From the NCBI GenBank assembly GCA_965205905.1, contig CBDBHZ010000012.1, positions 62,001-126,000 of the forward strand: 64,000 bases of DNA, written 5' to 3'. Numbering within the stretch: the stretch's first letter is position 1; each line of letters begins with the position of its first letter. Below, one piece after another: positions 35,941 to 43,464 of the stretch. The notes under the pieces were generated by a model. The model was not told where the DNA came from and ran no database searches. It was given only the letters and a program-made list of their open reading frames with translations. Made by a program: the position numbers and the translations under genes. The stretch is from JAHZMA01 sp965205905 (GTDB taxonomy: Bacteria > Pseudomonadota > Alphaproteobacteria > JABAAW01 > JAHZMA01).

Positions 35941-37041
35941 TCAGCCTATCCTATGATGCGGGTTAAAAATATGCGAAGGGTCAAACGCAGTTTTCAGATT
36001 GTTGTATATTCGTTGCAAAGGCGGTGAGAATAGCGGAGGCGTCACATTTTCGCCTGTGGCAGATATTGCGCCAGATATTAGGATTGCCTCGCCATGATAT
36101 TTTTGCGCCCATTCTTGCACCGATTGCGCGGAAACCGCATCAGCCTTTAGCCATCTTCTGGCGCCACCCCAATCAATCAGCCAATCACTTTCGGCTTTGG
36201 TGTTGATATTGCTGATATGACACGGCGCAGTGGCTGGCACTGAAAACCGCCACAAACTCTGCCGATTATCAGCAAAATAAGGCAGTTGCAACTCACGCAA
36301 ATTTTGCCAAAAATCGCCATCATTATCAGGGGCATCATCATCGCAAATCTCGCCTTGCCATTGGTCGCAAGCCGCATTCACCGATTGCGTTTCGCCAGAA
36401 AACCGCAGATAGACTTGCCCATCTGCCCATGCAGCACCATCAAGCGGATATTTATCACAGCCATATTGTTGCAGTAATACCAGCCCTTCTGGTAAATCGG
36501 TGGCTTTGGTAACAGTTTTGCTTAAACGCGGTAGGGGAGATATTTTGAGACTGATTTCGGTGATAATGCCAAACGCCCCCATCGCGCCTGTTTGCAACCG
36601 TGCAACATCGTAGCCCGCAACATTTTTCATTACCTTGCCACCAAATTTGAGATGCTCACCTTTGCCATTGATGAGCCTGATGCCTAGCAGATGGTCGCTG
36701 ATAGAGCCACGCCATGGGCGCGCAGGCCCTGATTGATTGCTGGCAAGCGTGCCGCCTATCGTGGCTTTGCCATCAAACCAACGTGGGTCAGATGCTAAAT
36801 ATTGCTGGTTTTTACCTAAAATATCGGCAATCTCTGCCAATGATGTGCCTGCTTTAACGGTGATGGATAATTCATCAGGTTGATATTCCACTAGCCCCGA
36901 ATAATCTTTCATCGCCACAATATTATCGGCTGAGTGCTGATTAGGGTTAAGAAAATTTTTGCTATTTGCCCCTTGAATCGCAAGCGTTGTTTTATCATTA
37001 GCGGCTTTTTTCACCTGCTCAATAATATCGGTTGCAATCAT
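35941..37041 (-). CDS. glcE: Glycolate oxidase FAD-binding subunit GlcE
   Basis: FAD-linked subunit of the GlcDEF complex, 366 residues. A PCMH-type FAD-binding fold is indicated by V-K-A-G-T-S-L-A-E-I near residue 62, A-T-I-G-G-T-L-A-S-N near residue 94 and V-M-K-N-V-A-G-Y-D-V near residue 137. The start at 37041 forms an ATGA overlap with the glcD stop; an in-frame ATG further upstream (37068) would overlap glcD by 31 bp and is less likely. Confidence 0.93.
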   Translation of the reverse strand: MIATDIIEQVKKAANDKTTLAIQGANSKNFLNPNQHSADNIVAMKDYSGLVEYQPDELSITVKAGTSLAEIADILGKNQQYLASDPRWFDGKATIGGTLASNQSGPARPWRGSISDHLLGIRLINGKGEHLKFGGKVMKNVAGYDVARLQTGAMGAFGIITEISLKISPLPRLSKTVTKATDLPEGLVLLQQYGCDKYPLDGAAWADGQVYLRFSGETQSVNAACDQWQGEICDDDAPDNDGDFWQNLRELQLPYFADNRQSLWRFSVPATAPCHISNINTKAESDWLIDWGGARRWLKADAVSAQSVQEWAQKYHGEAILISGAISATGENVTPPLFSPPLQRIYNNLKTAFDPSHIFNPHHRIG

Positions 37042-38483
37042 CGCGGTAATGCCCGATATTCTTGGCATCTTTTTAAGGTGGGGATGGCTTTGTTGGGATT
37101 CAGCAAATTCTTATCATCAAACGCATATTTCACCGCATGGAATTGCTTGATTTCTTCATCGTTAAATTGATACGCCATTTGATTGATTTTTTCCAAACCA
37201 ACACCATGCTCACCCGTGATTGTGCCGCCCACCTCAACACATAATTCTAATATTTTAGCACCAAACATTTCCGCGCGCTCAAATTCGCCATCATTGGCAC
37301 TATCATATAAAATCAGCGGGTGCAAATTGCCATCGCCCGCATGAAAAACATTTGCCACTTGCAGCTGATAATGTTGCGAAAAGGCCTGAATTTGCTGTAA
37401 AACATAAGCCAATTCTCCGCGCGGAATTGTGCCATCCATGCAATAATAATCGGGCGATATTCTGCCGACTGCTGGGAATGCCGCTTTGCGCCCCTTCCAA
37501 AATAGCAACCGTTCTGCTTCATTTTGCGATATTTTGATGGAGGTTGCGCCAATTTTTTCTAATATTGCCGAGATAATATCAATATGCTGACTGACTTCTT
37601 CTTTCATGCCATCTAATTCGCATAATAATAATGCTTCCACCTCACGCGGATAGCCTGCATTGGCATAATCATCTGCCGCTTGAATCGCAAGCCTATCCAT
37701 CATCTCCAATCCCGCAGGAATAATGCCATTGGCGATGATTTTTGCCACCGCATCGGCTGCTTTGCCAACATCATCGAAACCTGCCAAAATCATTTTGCGA
37801 TAGTCGGGCGAGGGCAATAATTTCACCGTTATTTCAGTGATAATGCCAAGCAACCCTTCCGAGCCATGTATCAATGCCAAAAAATTAGCACCATTGCTCT
37901 CAAAGCCATGATTGCCAATGCTGATGCACTCACCTTGCACGGTTACCATTTTGAGGGCAAGCACATTATGCACCGTTAGACCATATTTGAGACAATGCAC
38001 CCCGCCAGCATTTTCAGCCACATTGCCACCAATAGAACAAGCGATTTGCGACGATGGGTCGGGCGCGTAATACAGACCATGCGCGTGGGCAGCCTCGCTA
38101 ATGCTGAGATTTCTGACGCCCGGCTGCACAATGGCAAGCCTTGCCAGCCTATCAATTGACGTGATTTTATTGAAACGCGCTAACGATAGCAACACGCCAT
38201 TCGGGTGCGGGGTTGCGCCTGCCGAAAGCCCTGTGCCTGCGCCCCTGCCAACAATCGGCACATTATATTCATAGCAAATTTCCATGATTTTTTGAACTTG
38301 ACTGGTGGTTTCAGGCAAAACGGTCAGCATCGGTTGCTGGCGAAATGCGGTGAGCCCATCACAATCATAGACATGTTGCGTTTCAGCATCTTGTATCACA
38401 TAATCAGCATCAACAAATTTGCTGAATTTTTGTGCAAGCTGGGTGGCAGAAATCATCGGCTCTGTGTGCGTTGTCTCACCCAT
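37038..38483 (-). CDS. glcD: Glycolate oxidase subunit GlcD (FAD-linked 2-hydroxyacid dehydrogenase)
   Basis: Catalytic flavoprotein of 481 residues oxidising glycolate (or a related 2-hydroxyacid such as lactate) to the 2-oxoacid. The FAD-binding domain shows G-R-G-A-G-T-G-L-S-A-G near residue 81 and I-G-G-N-V-A-E-N-A-G-G near residue 150. The C-terminal domain has the H-A-G-D-G-N-L-H-P motif near residue 383 and T-G-E-H-G-V-G near residue 425. It overlaps the upstream permease gene by 8 bp. A D-lactate dehydrogenase role is possible, but the glcE and glcF neighbours support glycolate oxidase. Confidence 0.95.
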   Translation of the reverse strand: MGETTHTEPMISATQLAQKFSKFVDADYVIQDAETQHVYDCDGLTAFRQQPMLTVLPETTSQVQKIMEICYEYNVPIVGRGAGTGLSAGATPHPNGVLLSLARFNKITSIDRLARLAIVQPGVRNLSISEAAHAHGLYYAPDPSSQIACSIGGNVAENAGGVHCLKYGLTVHNVLALKMVTVQGECISIGNHGFESNGANFLALIHGSEGLLGIITEITVKLLPSPDYRKMILAGFDDVGKAADAVAKIIANGIIPAGLEMMDRLAIQAADDYANAGYPREVEALLLCELDGMKEEVSQHIDIISAILEKIGATSIKISQNEAERLLFWKGRKAAFPAVGRISPDYYCMDGTIPRGELAYVLQQIQAFSQHYQLQVANVFHAGDGNLHPLILYDSANDGEFERAEMFGAKILELCVEVGGTITGEHGVGLEKINQMAYQFNDEEIKQFHAVKYAFDDKNLLNPNKAIPTLKRCQEYRALPR

Positions 38484-39831
38484 ATACTTGCGAAGGCAAC
38501 CATGTAATCAGCGGAGGAAAGAGCATACACAAAGTGAGCCCAAATAATTGTATCCCCAAAAATGGTAATGACGCCTTAAAAATATCAGACATTGGAATAT
38601 CATCTGGCGCAACCCCACGCAGATAAAATAGCGCATAGCCAAATGGCGGGCTTAAAAAGCTCATTTGCATATTCACCAAATACATCACGCCAAACCATAG
38701 GATTAAATCATTGGGGTCAGAAAGTCCGAAGGCGGCTGCCCCTAATGTTTTGATAATTGGCACAAAAATCGGCACACATAAAAGCAAGATACCCACCCAA
38801 TCTAAAAACATTCCTAACACGACCAATAATATTTGCATGAATATCAAAATCCCCCACGGACCTAAACCTGTGCCGATTAAGGCATCGGTTACAAATTGTT
38901 GCCCGCCTTGAATAACATATAGCCCCACAAAAATCGTTGCGCCAAACATAATCCAAATCACCATCGAGCTTGCTTTTAAGGTTGTGGTGCAAGCCTCTCG
39001 GATGGTTACCCAATCTAATCTACGGTGCAAGGCTGCCACAATAATCGCCCCGAAAGTGCCAATGCCCGCAGCTTCCACAGGGGTGGCAGCACCTGAAAAT
39101 AAAACGCCAAACACAACTAAAATTAAGATGATTGGGGCTGCCATATTTTTTGTGATACGTAATTTTTCGGCAACATCTATGCGCTCTTCTTCTGCAATCG
39201 GTGGCCCTAATGTTGGGTCAATATAACAGCGGATACTGATATATAAAATATATAATCCAGACAGCATCAGACCCGGTATCACCGCGCCGATAAATAATTC
39301 ACCCACTGATTGTTCGGCAACAACAGCGTAAATAATCGCTAAAATCGATGGCGGAATCAATATCCCTAATGTGCCACCTGCCATGATTGCGCCCATCGCG
39401 ATTTTGGTATCGTACTGACGCTTCAGCATTGCGGGCAAGGCGATAATCCCCATCGTTACAACGGCAGCGCCAATCACGCCAACCATCGCCGCCAATATTG
39501 TAGAGGCAATCACAGTTGCTGATGCAAGCCCACCACGTAAACCGCCCAGCAATTTATAAATCACATCAAACATATTTTTGATGATGCCCGCGCGTTCTAA
39601 CATCGCCGCCATAAAGATAAATAAAGGGATTGCCGATAATTGGTAATCGGTCATAATCGGGAAAATGCGGCTTGGCACAATATTTAATGTTTGGGCATCG
39701 CCTAGAATGAATAAAAACACACATGCCAGCCCACCAGTTACAAATGCCAAAGGCAAGCCTGCCAATAATAGCACCAATAGGCTACCAAACATGATTAATG
39801 TCAGCCACCCTATGCCTATTTCAATGCCCAT
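38476..39831 (-). CDS. TRAP transporter large permease (DctM family), system 3
   Basis: Large membrane subunit of 451 residues with about 12 helices and the DctM repeat motif (G-G-T-L-G-I-L-I-P-P-S near residue 152, F-L-S-P-P-F-G near residue 395). Its 3' end overlaps glcD by 8 bp, which ties this transporter to glycolate oxidase; uptake of glycolate, lactate or another 2-hydroxy or 2-oxo acid is the obvious inference. Confidence 0.94.
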   Translation of the reverse strand: MGIEIGIGWLTLIMFGSLLVLLLAGLPLAFVTGGLACVFLFILGDAQTLNIVPSRIFPIMTDYQLSAIPLFIFMAAMLERAGIIKNMFDVIYKLLGGLRGGLASATVIASTILAAMVGVIGAAVVTMGIIALPAMLKRQYDTKIAMGAIMAGGTLGILIPPSILAIIYAVVAEQSVGELFIGAVIPGLMLSGLYILYISIRCYIDPTLGPPIAEEERIDVAEKLRITKNMAAPIILILVVFGVLFSGAATPVEAAGIGTFGAIIVAALHRRLDWVTIREACTTTLKASSMVIWIMFGATIFVGLYVIQGGQQFVTDALIGTGLGPWGILIFMQILLVVLGMFLDWVGILLLCVPIFVPIIKTLGAAAFGLSDPNDLILWFGVMYLVNMQMSFLSPPFGYALFYLRGVAPDDIPMSDIFKASLPFLGIQLFGLTLCMLFPPLITWLPSQVYG

Positions 39832-39878
39832 TATTTATCTCCTCAATTCTTGCGATATTATGATATTCATGCCCATAT

Positions 39879-41108
39879 TCATACATTGCTTTGCCTGATG
39901 ACATCAATATCTTTTAATAATTTTGAAATTCCTTGCAACAATAATAATATCGCCCCTACCACCATTCCAAATTTAATCGGCCAATATTGTATCGCCCATT
40001 CGGTGAACGAAACTTCCATCTGCCCTAATGAATCAAACGCGAAAATCAATCCTGTTACCAATAATGTGCCAACAAAAATGAAGAAGAACACAGATGTTAC
40101 GATATCAACGATGGCTTTTTTGCGGGCAGAAAATTTTGCATAAAAAATATCAACCCTCACATGGCTATTGGTGAGATAGGCGTAGGCGCCAGCCATTAAA
40201 TATTGCATACCAAACATGAGAAACATCGATTCATGCGCCCAATTTGTAGGTGAATTAAACACGTAACGCACTGTTACTTCGTAATAATAAACAAACACCG
40301 CAATCACCGACCAATAGGCAACATATTCGCCTGAAAAAAGTGATATTTGGTCAATTTTTCTGATAAGTCCCAGTTTTTTATAAACGAAATCTGAGTCATT
40401 TTCCAACTCAGCTTGCAATTCAGGTGCTTCTGTATCGTCAGCCTCCGCCTGTTGCATTGCCAGTTTTTGATTGGCTTTTGCCACCATTTTAGGAAGCAAA
40501 ATAGCATCAGCAATCATTAAAATAATCACCGCAATAAAGGCGATAAGCGCGTAACTTCCCCATTTTTCTTTTTGCCCCGATGTTTGCCCCGCCACAGCTT
40601 GTAAGATGGTTAATTCATCGCGACCATCACTCATGCGTGTTGCTATATCTTGTTTTTGCGCGGTTAATTTATCCAATTTACGTTGATGACGCTGATAATC
40701 GTTTGACTCGGCATCTTTATCAGCTTCGGCTTCCGCCATCAGCTGCTTGGTCTCCACCATATCTTCATCAATGTTGAGGCTCTTTTTTGCGTTCCGCGCC
40801 ATCGATGATTCTAGCGCCGTAACATTTGCCACACTATCAGAATGCGTTACCCTTGCCTTATTTGCCGATGATGAGGCAAATAGAATGGTGGCGAATAACG
40901 CGCAAAACACAATTCCTAACAGGTTTTTGAGGTAAAAGCGATGCAGACCTAAAAATCCGCCCACCAGCCAAATGAAATAGGCAATATTATTTTGATAAGT
41001 CGTCGTTCTATTCAGCGTTTTGCGTGCCAAATACATCGCAATTAGCGGGAAAGCAAGTATCCCCACCCAATAAAACCAATGAGGCAATGTAAAATTAACG
41101 TCAGGCAT
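39879..41108 (-). CDS. TM2-domain / coiled-coil / DctQ fusion, TRAP system 3
   Basis: A 409-residue membrane protein, more than twice the size of a usual DctQ. Residues 1-80 hold two hydrophobic helices with the TM2-domain signature G-G-F-L-G-L-H-R-F-Y-L. Residues ~95-170 are charged and look like a coiled coil (K-R-x-L-D-K-L-T-A-Q-K-Q pattern). A further helix lies near residues 183-205. The C-terminal ~170 residues are an ordinary four-helix DctQ domain (V-T-V-R-Y-V-F, then W-A-H-E). It lies between the receptor and DctM genes where a plain DctQ is expected. The extra N-terminal part has no assigned role; it may anchor or regulate the complex. Confidence 0.87.
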   Translation of the reverse strand: MPDVNFTLPHWFYWVGILAFPLIAMYLARKTLNRTTTYQNNIAYFIWLVGGFLGLHRFYLKNLLGIVFCALFATILFASSSANKARVTHSDSVANVTALESSMARNAKKSLNIDEDMVETKQLMAEAEADKDAESNDYQRHQRKLDKLTAQKQDIATRMSDGRDELTILQAVAGQTSGQKEKWGSYALIAFIAVIILMIADAILLPKMVAKANQKLAMQQAEADDTEAPELQAELENDSDFVYKKLGLIRKIDQISLFSGEYVAYWSVIAVFVYYYEVTVRYVFNSPTNWAHESMFLMFGMQYLMAGAYAYLTNSHVRVDIFYAKFSARKKAIVDIVTSVFFFIFVGTLLVTGLIFAFDSLGQMEVSFTEWAIQYWPIKFGMVVGAILLLLQGISKLLKDIDVIRQSNV

Positions 41109-41128
41109 AGGCGCGTTTCCAATTTCAT

Positions 41129-41182
41129 AAAAACAGCTTGCGCCACCTTAAATGCACTTTAAAATGCAGATGGCACAGGCTG
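41129..41182 (-). terminator. Stem-loop with U-tract between the TRAP receptor gene and the DctQ fusion gene
   Basis: On the minus strand CAGC-TG-GCCA (outer arm, 41182 downward) pairs imperfectly with TGGC-CA-GCTG (ending at 41134), enclosing a small TGCA/TGCA stem. It is followed by TTTTT (41129-41133). It lies in the 92-bp gap after the binding-protein gene. A leaky terminator here would give excess binding protein over permease, as in TRAP system 2. Confidence 0.6.
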
Positions 41183-41200
41183 ATGATAAACAGGTGATGC

Positions 41201-42328
41201 TTAAACTTTTAAGCTATAACCTTTAATTTGGTCTGGCGTTACATAACCCAGCGACCCTGATAACATATAATCAAGCTGAATTTTGAACACCCGTGCGGCA
41301 TATTTATCTTTATTTGCCCACGCAAACCATCTTTCCACCGCAATTTCAGTAACCGCTTCCACATCATCTTGGCTCAAGCGGGTGATTTTTGTGCCATCTG
41401 CTTCAAACTTTTTCCATGCTTCTTGGTCAGCCACTTGGATTTTTGCATGATGCTCAATCGAATATGACCGCACTTCGTTATGCACAAAGGTTTTCAAGTT
41501 TTTCGGCAATTTCTGCCAAGTTTTCATGCCAACGGTTAAATCCATGACATCAACGGGTTGATAAATTGACATAAATCCGGGAGGCCCCATCGAGATATAG
41601 TCAGTTACCTGCCCAAAGCCGAGCGCGTAATTGACTGCTGGCCCAACATAATCGGCAACATCAATCGTTCCTTTTTCCAATGCGGGGAAAATTTCTGAAC
41701 CCGGTAGTAATGTGGTTTTCGCACCTAATTTTTGGAACACTTCGGCAACCATACCACCCGGTAGACGCATTTTACGCCCGCGGAAATCATCAATCGAGCG
41801 AATAGGAACTTTAGAATGAATGATATTCGGGCCATGATGAATCGGGCCAACATAATACATGCCCTGCTTGGCGAATAATTCACGGGCGATTTCTAAGCCA
41901 CCCAAGCCATAATAAAACACATCCCATTCATGCGGGTTACGCATACTAAGCGGGTAAGATGATAAGAAAACCGATGCTGGAATACGCCCCGCCCAATAGA
42001 GTGTAAAGGGGTTCATGCCTTGAATCACGCCATTTTTAACGGCATCAAATAGTTGAAAATCGCCAACCACGTCTTTTGCGCCAAAGGGGATAAATTCAAG
42101 CTCGCCACCGGTTTTTTCTTTGATTGAGTTACACCAATCTTTGAAGATTTGCAAGCCAACACCGCCGGGCCATGATGTTTGAATTTTCCATTTGATTGTT
42201 TTACCAGCGGCTGTGGCAATAGCGGGTGCGGCTAATGCGCCCACGCCTGCGATACTTGCGACTGCTGCGGTCTGAGTTAAGAATTTGCGCCGCGATTTAA
42301 TATCGCTATTATCTGCACTATTTGTCAT
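41201..42328 (-). CDS. TRAP transporter substrate-binding protein, Tat-exported (TakP-like), system 3
   Basis: Receptor of 375 residues. The N-terminus has a twin-arginine signal (S-R-R-K-F-L at residues 12-17, then a weakly hydrophobic stretch ending A-T-A-A-G-K near residue 43), so it is probably exported folded. The mature part begins I-K-W-K-I-Q-T-S-W-P-G-G and resembles the 2-oxoacid/lactate-binding TakP branch of TRAP receptors, with G-R-K-M-R-L-P-G-G near residue 180 and a W-rich C-terminal helix. GGGAG precedes the ATG. First gene of the operon ending in glcDEF, consistent with a 2-hydroxy or 2-oxo acid ligand (inferred). Confidence 0.93.
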   Translation of the reverse strand: MTNSADNSDIKSRRKFLTQTAAVASIAGVGALAAPAIATAAGKTIKWKIQTSWPGGVGLQIFKDWCNSIKEKTGGELEFIPFGAKDVVGDFQLFDAVKNGVIQGMNPFTLYWAGRIPASVFLSSYPLSMRNPHEWDVFYYGLGGLEIARELFAKQGMYYVGPIHHGPNIIHSKVPIRSIDDFRGRKMRLPGGMVAEVFQKLGAKTTLLPGSEIFPALEKGTIDVADYVGPAVNYALGFGQVTDYISMGPPGFMSIYQPVDVMDLTVGMKTWQKLPKNLKTFVHNEVRSYSIEHHAKIQVADQEAWKKFEADGTKITRLSQDDVEAVTEIAVERWFAWANKDKYAARVFKIQLDYMLSGSLGYVTPDQIKGYSLKV

Positions 42329-42393
42329 TATAAATCTCCCTTTTAAATATCAAACTTACCAACAATCTCACTTATGAAATTCTTGATAATTGC

Positions 42394-42422
42394 ATTTTAC
42401 AGATATGATTTGTTAATGTCAA
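42394..42422 (-). promoter_or_regulatory. Promoter of the TRAP-glcDEF operon
   Basis: On the minus strand TTGACA (42417-42422) and TAAAAT (42394-42399) are separated by exactly 17 bp, 65 bases before the start codon at 42328. This is the best consensus promoter in the operon. It lies just downstream of the G-rich structured element at 42461-42615. Confidence 0.75.
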
Positions 42423-42460
42423 CTCATTATTTTGATAATAAGATTAAAGGGGGGCAAACA

Positions 42461-42615
42461 CGGTAGGAGTATTGAGTACGGCGGTGGGGGGTTGTTGAGG
42501 CAAGCACGGGAGGAGTATTGAAATACAGCGGGGGGATTATCAAGGGGGGTACGCGCAAGGGAGCGGACGTAAGTCTCGCGACCGAGAAGTTGCGCCGCAC
42601 CCCCCTTGATACAAT
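42461..42615 (-). repeat. G-rich structured intergenic element, copy 1
   Basis: A 155-bp element with a 13-bp perfect outer stem, TATCAAGGGGGGT (42538-42550) and ACCCCCCTTGATA (42599-42611). Inside are a GCGCAA/TTGCGC stem (42553-42558, 42590-42595) and a TCTCG-CGAC-CGAGA hairpin (42574-42587). The left half is G-rich and carries a duplicated A-G-T-A-T-T-G-A motif. A second copy in the same orientation lies at 43241-43401 with the same outer stem and a different but also folded interior. Confidence 0.8.
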
Positions 42616-42619
42616 AATG

Positions 42620-42826
42620 CTATTTTTCTGTGGGCTCTAATGCGCGGGTGGGGTCTCCAACGATGATGGCGCGTTGCAACATATCCAGACGTTCAGGTGT
42701 CATAATGCTTTGTGGCACATAATCATCTCGGTTGATATATTCCTCGATGCCTTCGATAAGTTCTCTTTCTTCTTCATCGCAATAGCCATCAATGAATGGT
42801 TCAAATGATTCCATTTCTTTTTTCAT
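42620..42826 (-). CDS. Small acidic hypothetical protein
   Basis: A 68-residue, strongly acidic protein (E-E-E-R-E-L-I-E-G-I-E-E-Y in the middle, P-E-R-L-D-M-L-Q-R-A towards the end) with no cysteine and no signal peptide. I do not recognise a family. Its ATG overlaps the stop of the upstream 116-residue gene (ATGA), so the two are translationally coupled. It ends just before copy 1 of the G-rich element. An antitoxin-like or adaptor role is conceivable from size and charge, but nothing shows it. Confidence 0.65.
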   Translation of the reverse strand: MKKEMESFEPFIDGYCDEEERELIEGIEEYINRDDYVPQSIMTPERLDMLQRAIIVGDPTRALEPTEK

Positions 42827-43173
42827 TGGCTAGAGGCTATTTTTTCAGTTGATTCAGTATTACTCGCGTTATTTGAAGATTTATTTAAGATAGCAACATC
42901 AACGGCAATATTCCGTAAGGTTTCATTAACCTCGTCAAATTTTGCATCTATTTTATCAAACCCTTTCGTTACATCAGCACGTAGATTTTTGACATCGTCA
43001 TCTATGTTATTTACTTTTGCATCTAATGCTATGACGTTTGAGTATAAGCCAGATATGAAAAAACTACCTGATAAAAGAGCGGTTCCCACTGCCAACACCA
43101 CGCCAGCAATAACGCCAGTTACTGACGCAACCATCCACCATTTCTTTAAGTTTACCATACCAGAATTTATCAT
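42823..43173 (-). CDS. Small membrane-anchored coiled-coil hypothetical protein
   Basis: A 116-residue protein with a single transmembrane helix near residues 15-45 (V-T-G-V-I-A-G-V-V-L-A-V), followed by a heptad-like stretch rich in V, I, L, D and K (residues ~47-92: A-L-D-A-K-V-N-N-I-D-D-D-V) and a Ser/Asn-rich tail. The start at 43173 is chosen because AAGGAG precedes it by 8 bases; the upstream ATG at 43191 is part of that leader. No family is recognised. It has its own strong promoter and is coupled to the acidic 68-residue gene. Confidence 0.7.
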   Translation of the reverse strand: MINSGMVNLKKWWMVASVTGVIAGVVLAVGTALLSGSFFISGLYSNVIALDAKVNNIDDDVKNLRADVTKGFDKIDAKFDEVNETLRNIAVDVAILNKSSNNASNTESTEKIASSQ

Positions 43174-43202
43174 TATATTTTCTCCTTTCATATATTTGTT
43201 TT

Positions 43203-43231
43203 ATTTTATATGAGATGGGGGTGGGTGTCAA
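43203..43231 (-). promoter_or_regulatory. Promoter of the two-gene minicassette
   Basis: On the minus strand TTGACA (43226-43231), 17 bp, TAAAAT (43203-43208), 29 bases before the start codon at 43173. It has the same -35 and -10 hexamers as the TRAP-glc promoter at 42394-42422, and likewise follows a copy of the G-rich element. Confidence 0.75.
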
Positions 43232-43240
43232 GAAGTTCTC

Positions 43241-43401
43241 GATGGGAGTGTTAGGTACAGCGGTGGGGGGGGTGGTGAGGGGTGAGGCAAGCTAGATATG
43301 AGTATGAGGTATGGCGGGGGGATTATCAAGGGGGGCATCACGAGCTGATTGGCGCACCGCCAGAATCAGCGAAGTGTATGTCGCACCCCCCTTGATACAA
43401 T
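43241..43401 (-). repeat. G-rich structured intergenic element, copy 2
   Basis: A 161-bp element matching copy 1. The outer stem is TATCAAGGGGGG (43324-43335) and CCCCCCTTGATA (43386-43397). The interior differs in sequence but folds too: GCTGATT (43344-43350) with AATCAGC (43364-43370), closed by GGCG-CAC-CGCC. The G-rich left half (43260-43290) has several runs of three or more G and could form a G-quadruplex. It lies between the terminator of the frameshifted giant gene and the minicassette promoter. Confidence 0.8.
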
Positions 43402-43410
43402 AACGACAAC

Positions 43411-43442
43411 AAAAAAGGCGCGGTGCTTGAGAGCATCGCGCC
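43411..43442 (-). terminator. Rho-independent terminator of the frameshifted giant lipoprotein gene
   Basis: On the minus strand GGCGCGATGCT (43442-43432), loop CTCA, AGCACCGCGCC (43427-43417) forms an 11-bp stem with one mismatch, followed by TTTTTT (43416-43411). It starts 22 bases after the stop codon of the giant gene at 43465. This is the clearest intrinsic terminator in the window. Confidence 0.9.
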
Positions 43443-43464
43443 TTTGGTATTTAGTCTCTATCGG

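Noticed and set aside
42461..43401. Integron gene cassette with attC sites
   Set aside because: The flanking palindromes and cassette size are suggestive, but the attC core sites (RYYYAAC and GTTRRRY) are absent and no integrase gene is present.
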